45,672 nt of DNA from an uncultured Clostridia bacterium. GTDB taxonomy: Bacteria > Bacillota > Clostridia > TANB77 > CAG-508. The notes under the pieces were generated by a model. That model had not been told where the DNA came from. It searched no databases and worked only from the letters and a program-made list of their open reading frames with translations. This document shows positions 32,442 through 41,290 of this stretch, in pieces. Positions within the stretch are counted from its first letter, which is position 1. The number at the start of each line of letters is the position of its first letter. The stretch lies in the NCBI GenBank assembly GCA_944386325.1, contig CALXAP010000017.1, positions 1-45,672 of the forward strand, given 5' to 3'. A program made the translations under genes and the position numbers.

Positions 32442-34163
32442 ATGAAAGTTTCAGATTATATTGTAGAATTTTTAATAGAAAAAGGTATTACAGATGTGTT
32501 TGGATATCCAGGAGGAATGGTAACACATCTAATGGATTCATTAAAAAAATATGATAATAAAATATCATCACATGTTAACTATCATGAGCAAGCATCAAGC
32601 TTTTGTGCTTGTGGATATGCACAAGTAAAAAATAAACCAGGAGTAGCTTTTGCAACAAGTGGACCAGGTGCAACAAATTTATTAACAGGAATTGCAAATG
32701 CATATTTTGATTCAATACCAACAATATTTTTAACAGGACAAGTTAATACATATGAATCAAAAGGAAAAATGAAAATGAGGCAAAAAGGATTTCAAGAAAC
32801 AGATATTATAAAAATTGCAAATCCTATTACAAAATATTCAAAGTATATAGATAAGCCAGAAGATATAAAATATGAACTTGAAAAAGCATATTATATTAGT
32901 ATGAGTGGGCGAAAAGGACCTGTTGTTTTAGATATTCCTATGAATATATTTAGAGCAGATGTTGATATAAATAATTTAAGAAAATACGAACAAGAAGAAT
33001 TAGATGAAAATTTAAAAAAAGAAGATATTAATTTAATTTTATCTGAACTTCTAAAAGCAAAAAAGCCATTAATAATAGCTGGAAATGGTATTAATTTAGC
33101 TTCTTTAAACAAAGAGTTTAAAGAAGCAATAAATAAACTTGGAATACCAGTAGTTACAAGTATGATTTCTATTGATTTGCAAAATTATAATTCAAAATAT
33201 AATTTTGGATTTATAGGTGCATATGGACATAGATATGCTAATTTTTTAATAGAAAAATGTGACTTACTTTTAACTATTGGTACAAGATTAGATTGTAGAC
33301 AAACAGGTGCAAATAAAGAATATTTTGCTAGAAATGCTAAAATCATAAGAATAGATATAGATAAAACAGAATTAGATAACAAGGTAAAAGAAGATGAAAT
33401 TCAGATTGTTGCAGACATTAGTGAAATTATAAAAGAAATTTTAACTGATGATAGATTTGAATTAAAAGGCAAATATGATGAATGGATAGAAAAATGTGAA
33501 GAAATAAAAAATCAATTATATAAAATAGATAATGAAGAAGGAAATAAAATAATAGATAAACTGAGTGATATAATTAATGAAGATTTAGTTATAACAACAG
33601 ATGTGGGGCAAAACCAAGTCTGGATTTCTCAATCATTTAAAGTAAAGGACAATCAAAGAATTTTATTTTCTGGAGGACATGGAAGCATGGGATATTCACT
33701 TCCATGTGCAATTGGAGCATATTATGCTAAAAAAAATAATATTATTTGCTTTTCGGGAGATGGCGGATTGCAAATGAATATTCAAGAATTGCAATTTATA
33801 AAAAGAGAAAAGTTACCAATAAAAATTATTGTATTAAATAATAAATCTTTAGGAATGATTAGACACTTCCAAGAAATGTATTTTGATTCATGCTATACAC
33901 AAACCATAGAGAAAATGGGATATGAAACACCAGATTTTTGTAAAATAGCACAAGCATATGGAATAAAAAGTTTAAATATAGATAATATTGATAAACAATT
34001 AGATATAGTAAAACAAGAACTTGAGAATAGTGAACCGATATTAATACAAATAAACATGAATACAAAAACATACATATATCCTAAATTAGCGGTAAATAAA
34101 CCAATATATGACCAAGAACCAAAATTAGATAGAGATTTAATAAATAAATTATTAAAGGAGTAA
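32442..34163 (+). CDS. ThDP-dependent enzyme, YerE-like (branched-sugar synthesis)
   Basis: A 573-residue member of the acetolactate synthase family. N-terminal Pyr domain with the catalytic Glu in YHEQASSF and FATSGPGATNLLTG; middle domain with IIAGNGINLA; C-terminal ThDP domain with FSGDGGLQMNIQELQ (G-D-G-x to N metal motif). In this setting, right after RfbF-G-H, it matches YerE, which adds a two-carbon acetyl unit from pyruvate to C4 of CDP-3,6-dideoxy-4-ketohexose in yersiniose synthesis. An ordinary acetolactate synthase is less likely because no regulatory subunit or ilv genes are adjacent. The assignment is contextual. Confidence 0.75.
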   Translation: MKVSDYIVEFLIEKGITDVFGYPGGMVTHLMDSLKKYDNKISSHVNYHEQASSFCACGYAQVKNKPGVAFATSGPGATNLLTGIANAYFDSIPTIFLTGQVNTYESKGKMKMRQKGFQETDIIKIANPITKYSKYIDKPEDIKYELEKAYYISMSGRKGPVVLDIPMNIFRADVDINNLRKYEQEELDENLKKEDINLILSELLKAKKPLIIAGNGINLASLNKEFKEAINKLGIPVVTSMISIDLQNYNSKYNFGFIGAYGHRYANFLIEKCDLLLTIGTRLDCRQTGANKEYFARNAKIIRIDIDKTELDNKVKEDEIQIVADISEIIKEILTDDRFELKGKYDEWIEKCEEIKNQLYKIDNEEGNKIIDKLSDIINEDLVITTDVGQNQVWISQSFKVKDNQRILFSGGHGSMGYSLPCAIGAYYAKKNNIICFSGDGGLQMNIQELQFIKREKLPIKIIVLNNKSLGMIRHFQEMYFDSCYTQTIEKMGYETPDFCKIAQAYGIKSLNIDNIDKQLDIVKQELENSEPILIQINMNTKTYIYPKLAVNKPIYDQEPKLDRDLINKLLKE

Positions 34164-34199
34164 AGATTAACTTAACAAAAAGATAAAATGGAGGTTATA

Positions 34200-35120
34200 A
34201 TGAATGCTATATTAACAGGAGCAACAGGGACAATAGGAATTGCATTAACTAGTTATTTGTTAAAAGAAAATAATAAAGTATTAGCAATTGTACGTGATAA
34301 AGCAAAATTAGATAAATTATTTAAAAATAATAAAAATTTAAATATAGTAGAATGTGATCTAGAAAATATAGAAAATATAAAAGTTGAAACTAAAAACTAT
34401 GATGTTTTCTATCATTTAGCATGGACAGGTACAAGAGGAGAACAAAGAGATGATTTGAAACTTCAAGATCAAAATGTAAATTATACATTAAAAGCTTTAT
34501 TAAAAGCAAAAGAATTTGGATGTGATAAGTTTATAGGCATAGGTTCTCAGGCAGAATATGGTAGAGTAAATGGAATAATTAAACCAAATACAAAAACAAA
34601 TCCAGAAACAGTTTATGGAATTGCAAAATTAAATGCAGGGAATATAACTAGGAATATTGCAAATAAAATAGAAATTAAGCATATTTGGGCAAGAATATTT
34701 AGTGTTTATGGATTATATGATAACAAAAATACAATGATAATGTCTAGTATAATAGAAATGATTGAAAATAATAAAGCTCCAAAGTATACAAAAGCTGAAC
34801 AATTATGGGATTATATATATACACAAGACGTTGCAAAAGCTTTGTATTTAATAGGTATAAATGGAAAAAACAATGAGATATATTGTATAGGAAGCGGGAA
34901 AGTAAAACCACTACATGAGTATATTAATATTATAAAAAATGAAATAAATCCTGAAATAACTATTAAATTTGGAGATATACCATATTCAAAAAAACAAGTA
35001 ATGTATTTATGTGCAGATATAACAAGTTTAACAAAAGATACAGGTTTTAAGCCAGAAATTTCATTTGAAGAAGGAATTAGAAGGACAATAAAATGGTATA
35101 AGGAGAATAGAATAAGATGA
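34200..35120 (+). CDS. NAD(P)-dependent sugar epimerase/reductase, YerF-like position
   Basis: A 306-residue short-chain dehydrogenase. ATG 34200 follows GGAGG; ATG 34188 would contain it. Rossmann motif LTGATGTIGIAL at the start; HLAWTGTRGEQRDD; active-site YGIAKLNAGNI (Tyr-x3-Lys); C-terminal sugar-binding part. The position after a YerE-like enzyme suggests it reduces the CDP-aceto-sugar to the finished branched dideoxyhexose, as YerF does, but 4-keto reduction or epimerisation is also possible. It overlaps the glycosyltransferase gene by four bases. Confidence 0.75.
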   Translation: MNAILTGATGTIGIALTSYLLKENNKVLAIVRDKAKLDKLFKNNKNLNIVECDLENIENIKVETKNYDVFYHLAWTGTRGEQRDDLKLQDQNVNYTLKALLKAKEFGCDKFIGIGSQAEYGRVNGIIKPNTKTNPETVYGIAKLNAGNITRNIANKIEIKHIWARIFSVYGLYDNKNTMIMSSIIEMIENNKAPKYTKAEQLWDYIYTQDVAKALYLIGINGKNNEIYCIGSGKVKPLHEYINIIKNEINPEITIKFGDIPYSKKQVMYLCADITSLTKDTGFKPEISFEEGIRRTIKWYKENRIR

Positions 35121-36064
35121 AGAAAATAAGTGTAGTAGTTCCATGTTATAATGAAGAGGAAAATATAGAAAATATATGTATGGCTATAACAAAAGAATTA
35201 GAAAAATTAAATAATTATGATTATGAAATGATTTTTATAGACAATGATTCAAAAGATAAAACAAAAGAATTAATAGAAAAACAATGTAATAAAAATAAAA
35301 AAATTAAAGCAATATTCAATGCAAGAAATTTTGGACAGTTTAATTCGCCATATTATGCAATGCTAAACTCAACAGGCGATTGTACAATTTTAATTTGTGC
35401 AGATTTTCAAGATCCTGTAGAAATGATACCACAATTTATTAAAGAATGGGAAAATGGATATAAAATTGTAATAGGAATAAAAAAAGATAGTCAAGAGAGT
35501 AAAATAATGTATTTTTTTCGTTCTTGTTATTATAAAATAATTAAAAAATTTTCCAATATAGAGCAAATAGAACATTTTACGGGATTTGGATTATATGATA
35601 AACAGTTTATAGATATTCTAAGAAATTTAGATGATTCAACTCCATATTTAAGAGGAATTGTTGCAGAATTAGGATTTAAAAGAAAAGAAATTCCATATAA
35701 ACAACCAAACAGAAAAGCAGGAAAAACACATAATAATTTTTATACATTATATGATGCTGCAATGCTTGGATTTACATCATATACAAAAATAGGATTACGT
35801 TTGGCAACATTTTTTGGAATGATTGTTGGAATACTGAGTTTTATAATTGGACTAGTATATTTAGTTTTAAAATTAATATATTGGGATAGATTTGTAGCAG
35901 GTATGGCTCCTATAATAATAGGTATATTTTTCCTAGGTGCACTTCAATTATTATTCATAGGATTTTTGGGTGAATATATATTATCAATAAATCAAAAAGT
36001 TATGAAAAGACCATTAGTAATAGAGGAAAAACGAATAAATTTTAAAGAAGATAAGTATAGTTAG
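35117..36064 (+). CDS. GtrB/DPM1-like polyprenyl-phosphate glycosyltransferase
   Basis: A 315-residue family 2 glycosyltransferase. GT-A domain: SVVVPCYNEEENIENIC, IDNDSKDKT, ARNFGQFNSPYYAML, ICADFQDPVEMIP (D-x-D-like metal site) and KQPNRKAGKTHNNFYTLYD. Two C-terminal membrane helices (about residues 230-255 and 265-295) are as in GtrB. It would move a sugar onto undecaprenyl phosphate on the cytoplasmic face for use by the GtrII-like protein at 28380. Last gene of the operon; no clear terminator follows except the palindromic repeat at 36131. Confidence 0.88.
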   Translation: MKKISVVVPCYNEEENIENICMAITKELEKLNNYDYEMIFIDNDSKDKTKELIEKQCNKNKKIKAIFNARNFGQFNSPYYAMLNSTGDCTILICADFQDPVEMIPQFIKEWENGYKIVIGIKKDSQESKIMYFFRSCYYKIIKKFSNIEQIEHFTGFGLYDKQFIDILRNLDDSTPYLRGIVAELGFKRKEIPYKQPNRKAGKTHNNFYTLYDAAMLGFTSYTKIGLRLATFFGMIVGILSFIIGLVYLVLKLIYWDRFVAGMAPIIIGIFFLGALQLLFIGFLGEYILSINQKVMKRPLVIEEKRINFKEDKYS

Positions 36065-36130
36065 TAATGTTTAAAAAATAACGCATTTATAAATTCTAGA
36101 AAAAACTTGGGAAATTCCCTATTTAGTGGA

Positions 36131-36216
36131 GTTGTAGGGGGCGAACAGTGTTCGCCCGCTCTACAAAGCTATTTTTCAAAAAATTGAACATATTAATTCT
36201 ATTTCTAAATAGTAAC
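36131..36216 (+). repeat. Dispersed palindromic repeat, copy 1
   Basis: Begins GTTGTAGGGG, contains GGGCGAAC-agt-GTTCGCCC (an 8-bp hairpin, GC-rich against the background), then CGCTCTACAAA and CAAAAAATTGAACATA. It is about 80% like the copy at 45465-45548. A short REP/MITE-like element between the glycan operon and tRNA-Thr. Confidence 0.75.
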
Positions 36217-36245
36217 ACAAAGATTTTTTTAAACAAATATGTATA

Positions 36246-36274
36246 TTGCTTATGAGTCGTTAATATGGTATAAT
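36246..36274 (+). promoter_or_regulatory. Promoter of tRNA-Thr and ftsY
   Basis: TTGCTT (36246-36251), a 17-base spacer and TATAAT (36269-36274), 32 bases before the tRNA. Confidence 0.65.
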
Positions 36275-36306
36275 TTTTGAAGTATTTTTATTTATGATAT
36301 ATATGT

Positions 36307-36382
36307 GCTCTTATAGCTCAGGTGGTAGAGCAACTGATTCGTAACCAGTAGGTCGGCGGTTCAAATCCGCCTAAGAGCTCCA
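36307..36382 (+). tRNA. tRNA-Thr (anticodon CGT), CCA encoded
   Basis: A 76-base cloverleaf: acceptor GCTCTTA/TAAGAGC, D-arm GCTC/GAGC, anticodon stem ACTGA/CCAGT (last pair A-C mismatched) with loop TTCGTAA giving anticodon CGT (reads ACG), T-arm GGCGG/CCGCC with TTCAAAT loop, discriminator T and encoded CCA. The tRNA ends 20 bases before ftsY. Confidence 0.95.
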
Positions 36383-36401
36383 TATAAAGAAGGGAGTTAT
36401 A

Positions 36402-37307
36402 ATGGGATTTTTTGATAAACTAAAACAAGGTTTAAATAAGACAAAAAATTCATTTAATGAGAAAATAAATAATGTTTTTAGCAATTTTAGAAAAGTAGAT
36501 GAGGAATTATTAGAGGAATTAGAAGAAGTATTAATAATGTCAGATATAGGTGTAGATGCATCAGTAGAAATAATATCTAATTTGAGAAATAGAATAAAAA
36601 AAGATAAAATAGAAAATGAAGAAGATGTAAAAGATGTTTTGAGAGAAGAAATGGAAAAAATATTAAATTTAGAAGATAACGATTTAAAGCTAGATACAAC
36701 ACCATCTGTTATATTAATTGTTGGGGTAAATGGTGTAGGAAAGACTACTTCAATTGGAAAAATAGCTAATAAATTAAGAAAAGAAGGAAAAAAAGTATTA
36801 GTAGTAGCTGCAGATACATTCAGAGCAGCGGCTGTTGAACAGTTAGAAATATGGACAAATAGGGCAAATGTAGATATTGTAAAAAAAGATGAAGGAGCTG
36901 ATCCTGCATCAGTTGTATTTGATGCAGTAAAAAAAGCAAAACAAGAATTTTATGATGTTGTAATATGTGATACAGCAGGAAGGCTACATAATAAAAAGTA
37001 TTTGATGGATGAATTAGCTAAAATAAATAGAGTTATCGATAAAGAATTACCAGATGCAAGTAAGGAAACTTTATTAGTTTTAGATGCAACAACAGGACAA
37101 AATGCTATAAGCCAAGTAAAAGTATTTAAGGAAACTGTTGGATTAACAGGTTTAATATTAACAAAATTAGATGGTTCTGCAAAAGGTGGAGTTGTTTTAG
37201 GTATTGTTAAAGAAAATAAAATTCCAATAAAATTTATTGGAGTTGGAGAACAAATAGATGATATGGAAAAATTTAATCCAAAGGAATTTGTAAGTGCAAT
37301 TATTTAA
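36402..37307 (+). CDS. ftsY: Signal recognition particle receptor FtsY
   Basis: A 301-residue SRP GTPase that docks ribosome-SRP complexes at the membrane. The short N domain begins GFFDKLKQGLNKTKNSFNEK, a basic membrane-binding helix. G-domain motifs: GVNGVGKTT (P-loop), ADTFRAAAVEQLE, CDTAGRLHNK, TKLDGSAKGG and GVGEQIDDM. It lacks the long acidic A domain of E. coli FtsY, as usual in Bacillota. AAGGGAG precedes the ATG. It follows tRNA-Thr closely and is probably co-transcribed with it. Confidence 0.97.
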   Translation: MGFFDKLKQGLNKTKNSFNEKINNVFSNFRKVDEELLEELEEVLIMSDIGVDASVEIISNLRNRIKKDKIENEEDVKDVLREEMEKILNLEDNDLKLDTTPSVILIVGVNGVGKTTSIGKIANKLRKEGKKVLVVAADTFRAAAVEQLEIWTNRANVDIVKKDEGADPASVVFDAVKKAKQEFYDVVICDTAGRLHNKKYLMDELAKINRVIDKELPDASKETLLVLDATTGQNAISQVKVFKETVGLTGLILTKLDGSAKGGVVLGIVKENKIPIKFIGVGEQIDDMEKFNPKEFVSAII

Positions 37308-37336
37308 ACATAATTTGCAAATGGAGGTTTTTATAA

Positions 37337-40168
37337 ATGGAACAGCAAAATAATAAAGAAAATACAACAGAAAAAAAACAAAAAAAAAGTAAGAAAAGAA
37401 TGCTATTAGTTGTAGCTTTTATTATTTTAGTTATTATTTTTATGTTTATAAAATTAAGAGGGGATTATTTAAATATATTAGAAATTGGAGAGAATTATAT
37501 AGATATATTCAATAAAAATTTGCAATATACTTATGGTGTCATGTTAGTAAATTTTATTATTGTTTTTTTATCTTTATATATAACAACAGTATTTATAAAA
37601 AAAGGCTTAAAAGTATTTTTTAAAGAAGACAACAAAGAAATGCCTAAATTACCTAATAAATCAATTTCTTTAGTATTGGCTACAGTAATATCAATATTAA
37701 CTTCATCTACGATAACAGAAAAAGTGGTACTTTCATTAAATGGTACTTTATTTGGGATAAACGATCCTATTTTTAATATGGATGTAGGATATTATATATT
37801 TCAAAAACCATTTATTGAATTAGCAATATATTATTTTATGATATTATTTGTAATATTAGCAATATATACTGCAATATATTATATAGCTGTATTTAATATA
37901 TACTTTGATGGTATTAATTCAGAAACTTTAAAAAAGAGTATGTTTATAAAACAAATAAGTGTATTTGCAATAATTATAGCAATAACAATTGCAGGAATAA
38001 CATTTGTAAAAACACAAGATATACTATTTGAAAAATTTTTAGGTTCAGCATTAGATTCAGAAACAGTTATTTATGGTGCAGGTTTAACAGATGTAACTAT
38101 AAAACTTTGGGGATATAGAATACTTGCTATAATTATACCAATTGCTGTTATTTTTGCTGTAATTAATTTTAGAAAATTAAATAATAAAAAAGCAGTTATA
38201 TCACTATGTACAATACCAGCATATTTAATAGTATTATTTATTGTTATGACAGGTTTTCAATTTATATTTGTAAAACCAAATGAATTAGACAAAGAAAGAG
38301 CATATATAGAAGAAAATATAAAAAGTACAAAAAAAGCATATAATATAGAAATAAATGAAAATTTAATAGAAAATTATGACACTATTACAAAAGAGCAGGT
38401 AGATAGTAATATAGATTTAATAAATAATATTTCTGTAGTAAATAAAGATATAACATTAAAAACATTAAGAGAATATCAAACAAATACAGGATATTATACA
38501 TATAGAGATACAAATTTGGCAAAATATAATATTAATGGTAAAGATAAAATATTATATTTAACTCCAAGAGAAGTAAATGCAGAAGAAGGAAGAACATATA
38601 ATAGTAAAACATATCAATATACTCATGGATATGGAGCTATTTTATCATCTGCCACTACAACAAATGCAAATGGTAACATCGAATACATTCAAAAAGAAGT
38701 AGATCAAAAAGATGAAGTTGTAGATATAAATCAACCACGAATTTATTTTGGCCTAGATACTAATAATACAATAATGACAAATTTAAAAAATAAAAAAGAA
38801 TTTGATTATCCAATAAATAGTACAACTAATCAAGAAAATGTATATGATGGAAATGCTGGATTAAAATTGAATTTTATAGATAGATTAGTTTTAGGAATAA
38901 GAAATGGTGATTTAAAATTAGCATTTAACACAGAAATGACAGATGAAACTAAAATAATAACAAACAGAAATATTATTCAAAGAGCAAAAGTGTTAATGCC
39001 ATATTTAAAATATGATGAGAATCCATACATGGTAATAACAGATGATGGAAGATTAGTTTGGATATTAGATGCATATACAATAACAAATAACTATCCATAT
39101 TCTCAAGAAACATTAATAGAAATTGATGGTGTAAAAACAAGAATAAATTATATAAGAAATTCTGTAAAAGTTTTAATAGATGCATATGATGGAACAATGA
39201 AATTTTATATAACAGATACAACAGACCCAATAGCATTAGCATATCAAAAAATATATCCAACATTATTTGTATCAAACGAAGAAGAAATACCAGATGATAT
39301 AAAAGAACATATAGTTTATCCAAAATTTTTATATGATATACAAGCAGAAATGCTAACTAGATATCATAATGTACAAACAGAGGTATTATATAGAAATGAT
39401 GATGTTTGGGATATAGCAAGAACAAATACATCATCTACATTAAAAAATGTAGGAACTCAAATGGATTCATATTATACTATAGTTAAAACAATAGATTCAC
39501 TTGAAAACCAATTAGGATTAGTTATACCATATACTCCAGATGAAAAACAAAATATAATATCTTATTTAGTAGGAACATATGATGGGAATAATAAATTATC
39601 TTTATATAAATTTAAATCAGATAGTAATGTTCTTGGAATAATGCAATTAGATAACCAAATTGAAGTAGATGATACTATATCAAAAGAATTAGATACTATT
39701 AATACTACAGGAAGTAAAATAGTAAAAGAAATGTATATTGTACCATTTAATAATACAATACTTTATGTAGAGCCAATATATCAATTAGTATTAAATAACG
39801 AAACACAAATACCAGTATTGAAAAAAGTTATAGTAGCTTCTGGAAATAGAGTCGCAATAGGAGATGATTTAAATAAAGCTATAAGTAATTTATTATCTCA
39901 GGAATCTTTAGAAATAGATGTACAAAATACAGATACGCAAGATGGATTAATAAATGAGATTATAAAAGCAAATAATAATTTGCAAGAATCTAGTAATAAT
40001 AATGACTGGGAACTAATAGGTAGAGATTTAGCAAGATTACAGGAATTAATAGAAAAACTTGAAAAGCTAAAAGAAGATGAAGCAAAAGACGAAGAAAAAA
40101 TAGGTACAGATATAGAAAATGTAATAGAAACTAATACTATAAATGATAATATTATAGTAGAGGAATAA
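37337..40168 (+). CDS. UPF0182 family membrane protein (943 aa)
   Basis: A 943-residue protein of the UPF0182 family. Seven or so membrane helices fill residues about 20-310. A large extracellular region follows, with the family blocks NIDLINNISVVNKDITLKTL, VNAEEGRTYNSKTYQYTHGYG, PYMVITDDGRLVWILDAYT and VYPKFLYDIQAEMLTRYHNV. The C-terminal 120 residues are helical with a Glu/Lys-rich tail. Function unknown in any organism as far as I know. GGAGG precedes the ATG, 29 bases after ftsY. A terminator follows. Confidence 0.92.
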   Translation: MEQQNNKENTTEKKQKKSKKRMLLVVAFIILVIIFMFIKLRGDYLNILEIGENYIDIFNKNLQYTYGVMLVNFIIVFLSLYITTVFIKKGLKVFFKEDNKEMPKLPNKSISLVLATVISILTSSTITEKVVLSLNGTLFGINDPIFNMDVGYYIFQKPFIELAIYYFMILFVILAIYTAIYYIAVFNIYFDGINSETLKKSMFIKQISVFAIIIAITIAGITFVKTQDILFEKFLGSALDSETVIYGAGLTDVTIKLWGYRILAIIIPIAVIFAVINFRKLNNKKAVISLCTIPAYLIVLFIVMTGFQFIFVKPNELDKERAYIEENIKSTKKAYNIEINENLIENYDTITKEQVDSNIDLINNISVVNKDITLKTLREYQTNTGYYTYRDTNLAKYNINGKDKILYLTPREVNAEEGRTYNSKTYQYTHGYGAILSSATTTNANGNIEYIQKEVDQKDEVVDINQPRIYFGLDTNNTIMTNLKNKKEFDYPINSTTNQENVYDGNAGLKLNFIDRLVLGIRNGDLKLAFNTEMTDETKIITNRNIIQRAKVLMPYLKYDENPYMVITDDGRLVWILDAYTITNNYPYSQETLIEIDGVKTRINYIRNSVKVLIDAYDGTMKFYITDTTDPIALAYQKIYPTLFVSNEEEIPDDIKEHIVYPKFLYDIQAEMLTRYHNVQTEVLYRNDDVWDIARTNTSSTLKNVGTQMDSYYTIVKTIDSLENQLGLVIPYTPDEKQNIISYLVGTYDGNNKLSLYKFKSDSNVLGIMQLDNQIEVDDTISKELDTINTTGSKIVKEMYIVPFNNTILYVEPIYQLVLNNETQIPVLKKVIVASGNRVAIGDDLNKAISNLLSQESLEIDVQNTDTQDGLINEIIKANNNLQESSNNNDWELIGRDLARLQELIEKLEKLKEDEAKDEEKIGTDIENVIETNTINDNIIVEE

Positions 40169-40175
40169 AATTTAT

Positions 40176-40210
40176 AAAAAAACCAACTATATAAATAGGT
40201 GGTTTTTTTA
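40176..40210 (+). terminator. Terminator after the UPF0182 gene
   Basis: AAAAAACCA and CTAT pair with ATAG and TGGTTTTTT around a short loop, ending in a T run. The next ATG follows directly. Confidence 0.75.
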
Positions 40211-40494
40211 TGTTGAAGAAAAAATTATATAAAAAAGTGGATGAATTAAATGAAATTCTTGCAAAATCAAATATTAGTGAGATAGCATATATATTGGGAA
40301 GTAGAAAAGAAATTTTTTTTAGAAATGTATTTGCAGGGATAGCAAGAGGAATTGGAATTGGAATTGGATTTACAATTATAACTGCAATAATAATATATTT
40401 TTTACAAAAGTTAGTAAAATTAAATATACCAATAATAGGAGAATATGTAGCAGATATTGTTGAAATAGTTCAGCAGAATAAAAAAATATATTAG
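40210..40494 (+). CDS. DUF5665-type small membrane protein
   Basis: A 94-residue protein. Residues 1-45 are a soluble helical part (KVDELNEILAKSNISEIAYI, then RKEIFFRNVFAG). Residues about 46-68 are a Gly/Ile-rich membrane helix (GIGIGIGFTIITAIIIYFLQ) and the rest is amphipathic. This layout fits the DUF5665 family of Bacillota. The start is uncertain because the terminator hairpin sits immediately before ATG 40210 and its GGTGG arm is the only RBS candidate. It may be made by readthrough from the UPF0182 gene. Function unknown. Confidence 0.7.
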   Translation: MLKKKLYKKVDELNEILAKSNISEIAYILGSRKEIFFRNVFAGIARGIGIGIGFTIITAIIIYFLQKLVKLNIPIIGEYVADIVEIVQQNKKIY

Positions 40495-40528
40495 AAGTTG
40501 ATATAGAAAAATTTAATGTTTATATATA

Positions 40529-40567
40529 AAAAAGAATAAATAATATTTAAAATTATTTATTCTTTTT
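40529..40567. terminator. Bidirectional terminator
   Basis: A 16-bp perfect inverted repeat (40529-40544 with 40552-40567, AAAAAGAATAAATAAT and its complement). It serves the DUF5665 gene on the plus strand and overlaps the end of the small minus-strand gene. Confidence 0.85.
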
Positions 40568-40697
40568 CGTCTTCATTAATATCTTTTTTTAAAAAATCTT
40601 CTAAATCTTCACAGTCACCATCTAAATCTATTTCAATATCATTTAAATTTCCAGATAAGTTTAAATCTTTGTAAAAATCGTCTTTTTTTGTAAGCAT
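40557..40697 (-). CDS. Small acidic protein (46 aa)
   Basis: On the minus strand, AAGGAAGG precedes ATG at 40697. It encodes MLTKKDDFYKDLNLSGNLND, then IEIDLDGDCEDLEDFLKKDI and NEDEKE. It is very acidic with no membrane segment. The good RBS and the terminator that overlaps its stop support it as a real gene. Not recognised. Confidence 0.6.
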   Translation of the reverse strand: MLTKKDDFYKDLNLSGNLNDIEIDLDGDCEDLEDFLKKDINEDEKE

Positions 40698-40765
40698 AAA
40701 TACACCTTCCTTTCATTAATATAAATATAACATAAATTAATAAAAAATACAATTGGTAAAAACTG

Positions 40766-40798
40766 AGAAAAAAACAGACTACTAAAAATAGTAGTCTG
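40766..40798 (-). terminator. Terminator of the 102-aa minus-strand gene
   Basis: CAGACTACT/AGTAGTCTG, 9-bp stem, 6-base loop, with a T run on the minus strand. Confidence 0.75.
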
Positions 40799-40808
40799 CA
40801 TAAGAGTG

Positions 40809-41117
40809 TCAGCGTACAATGTCATACGTATGCTGACGCAGGAAACAATATTTTATATTCAATTTTTTGTATATTAACAACAGTGATTGTGTTTTTCTTA
40901 GTTTCGACTCCAAAATTGAATCTGTTTCTTGAAACTTTTTACTAGATAAAAGATTCAATTTCTCGCTAATGAATAGGATGGCATTTTCAACTACCCAACA
41001 ATTAGCCTTCTGGTAACTAAACTGATCCGACCGTATTTCCAATGTGAACGGATTGTCAATCGAACCTTTGGAAATAGAAAAACCCTTAGGAATCTTAATA
41101 TTGTTTTCTTGTGTCAT
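40809..41117 (-). CDS. Hypothetical protein (102 aa)
   Basis: On the minus strand, ATG 41117 follows AAAGGAG; a longer reading from 41189 has no RBS. The protein begins MTQENNIKIPKGFSISKGSI and ends LRQHTYDIVR. It is basic and mixed alpha/beta, with no membrane helix. Codon use is less AT-rich than its neighbours (CCGACC, GCGTCAGC), which hints at transfer. The last codons contain an inverted repeat GTCAGCGTAC/GTATGCTGAC (9 of 10). It has its own terminator. Not recognised. Confidence 0.65.
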   Translation of the reverse strand: MTQENNIKIPKGFSISKGSIDNPFTLEIRSDQFSYQKANCWVVENAILFISEKLNLLSSKKFQETDSILESKLRKTQSLLLIYKKLNIKYCFLRQHTYDIVR

Positions 41118-41290
41118 ATTAATAACACTCCTTTGTAAAAAAATTTTATGAACAATAATAATTATACTACGAATAATATAAAAATACAATATAGATTAAC
41201 ATAAAAAATTAAGATAATATAAAGAATTATAATATTTAAAAATATATTAAATTATGTTAAAATATTATCCGAAAAAAAGAGGTGATATTT

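Noticed and set aside
38973..39323. Minus-strand ORF of 116 aa and other long minus-strand frames opposite genes
   Set aside because: They are Leu- and His-rich mirror frames opposite well-supported plus-strand genes and have no RBS.
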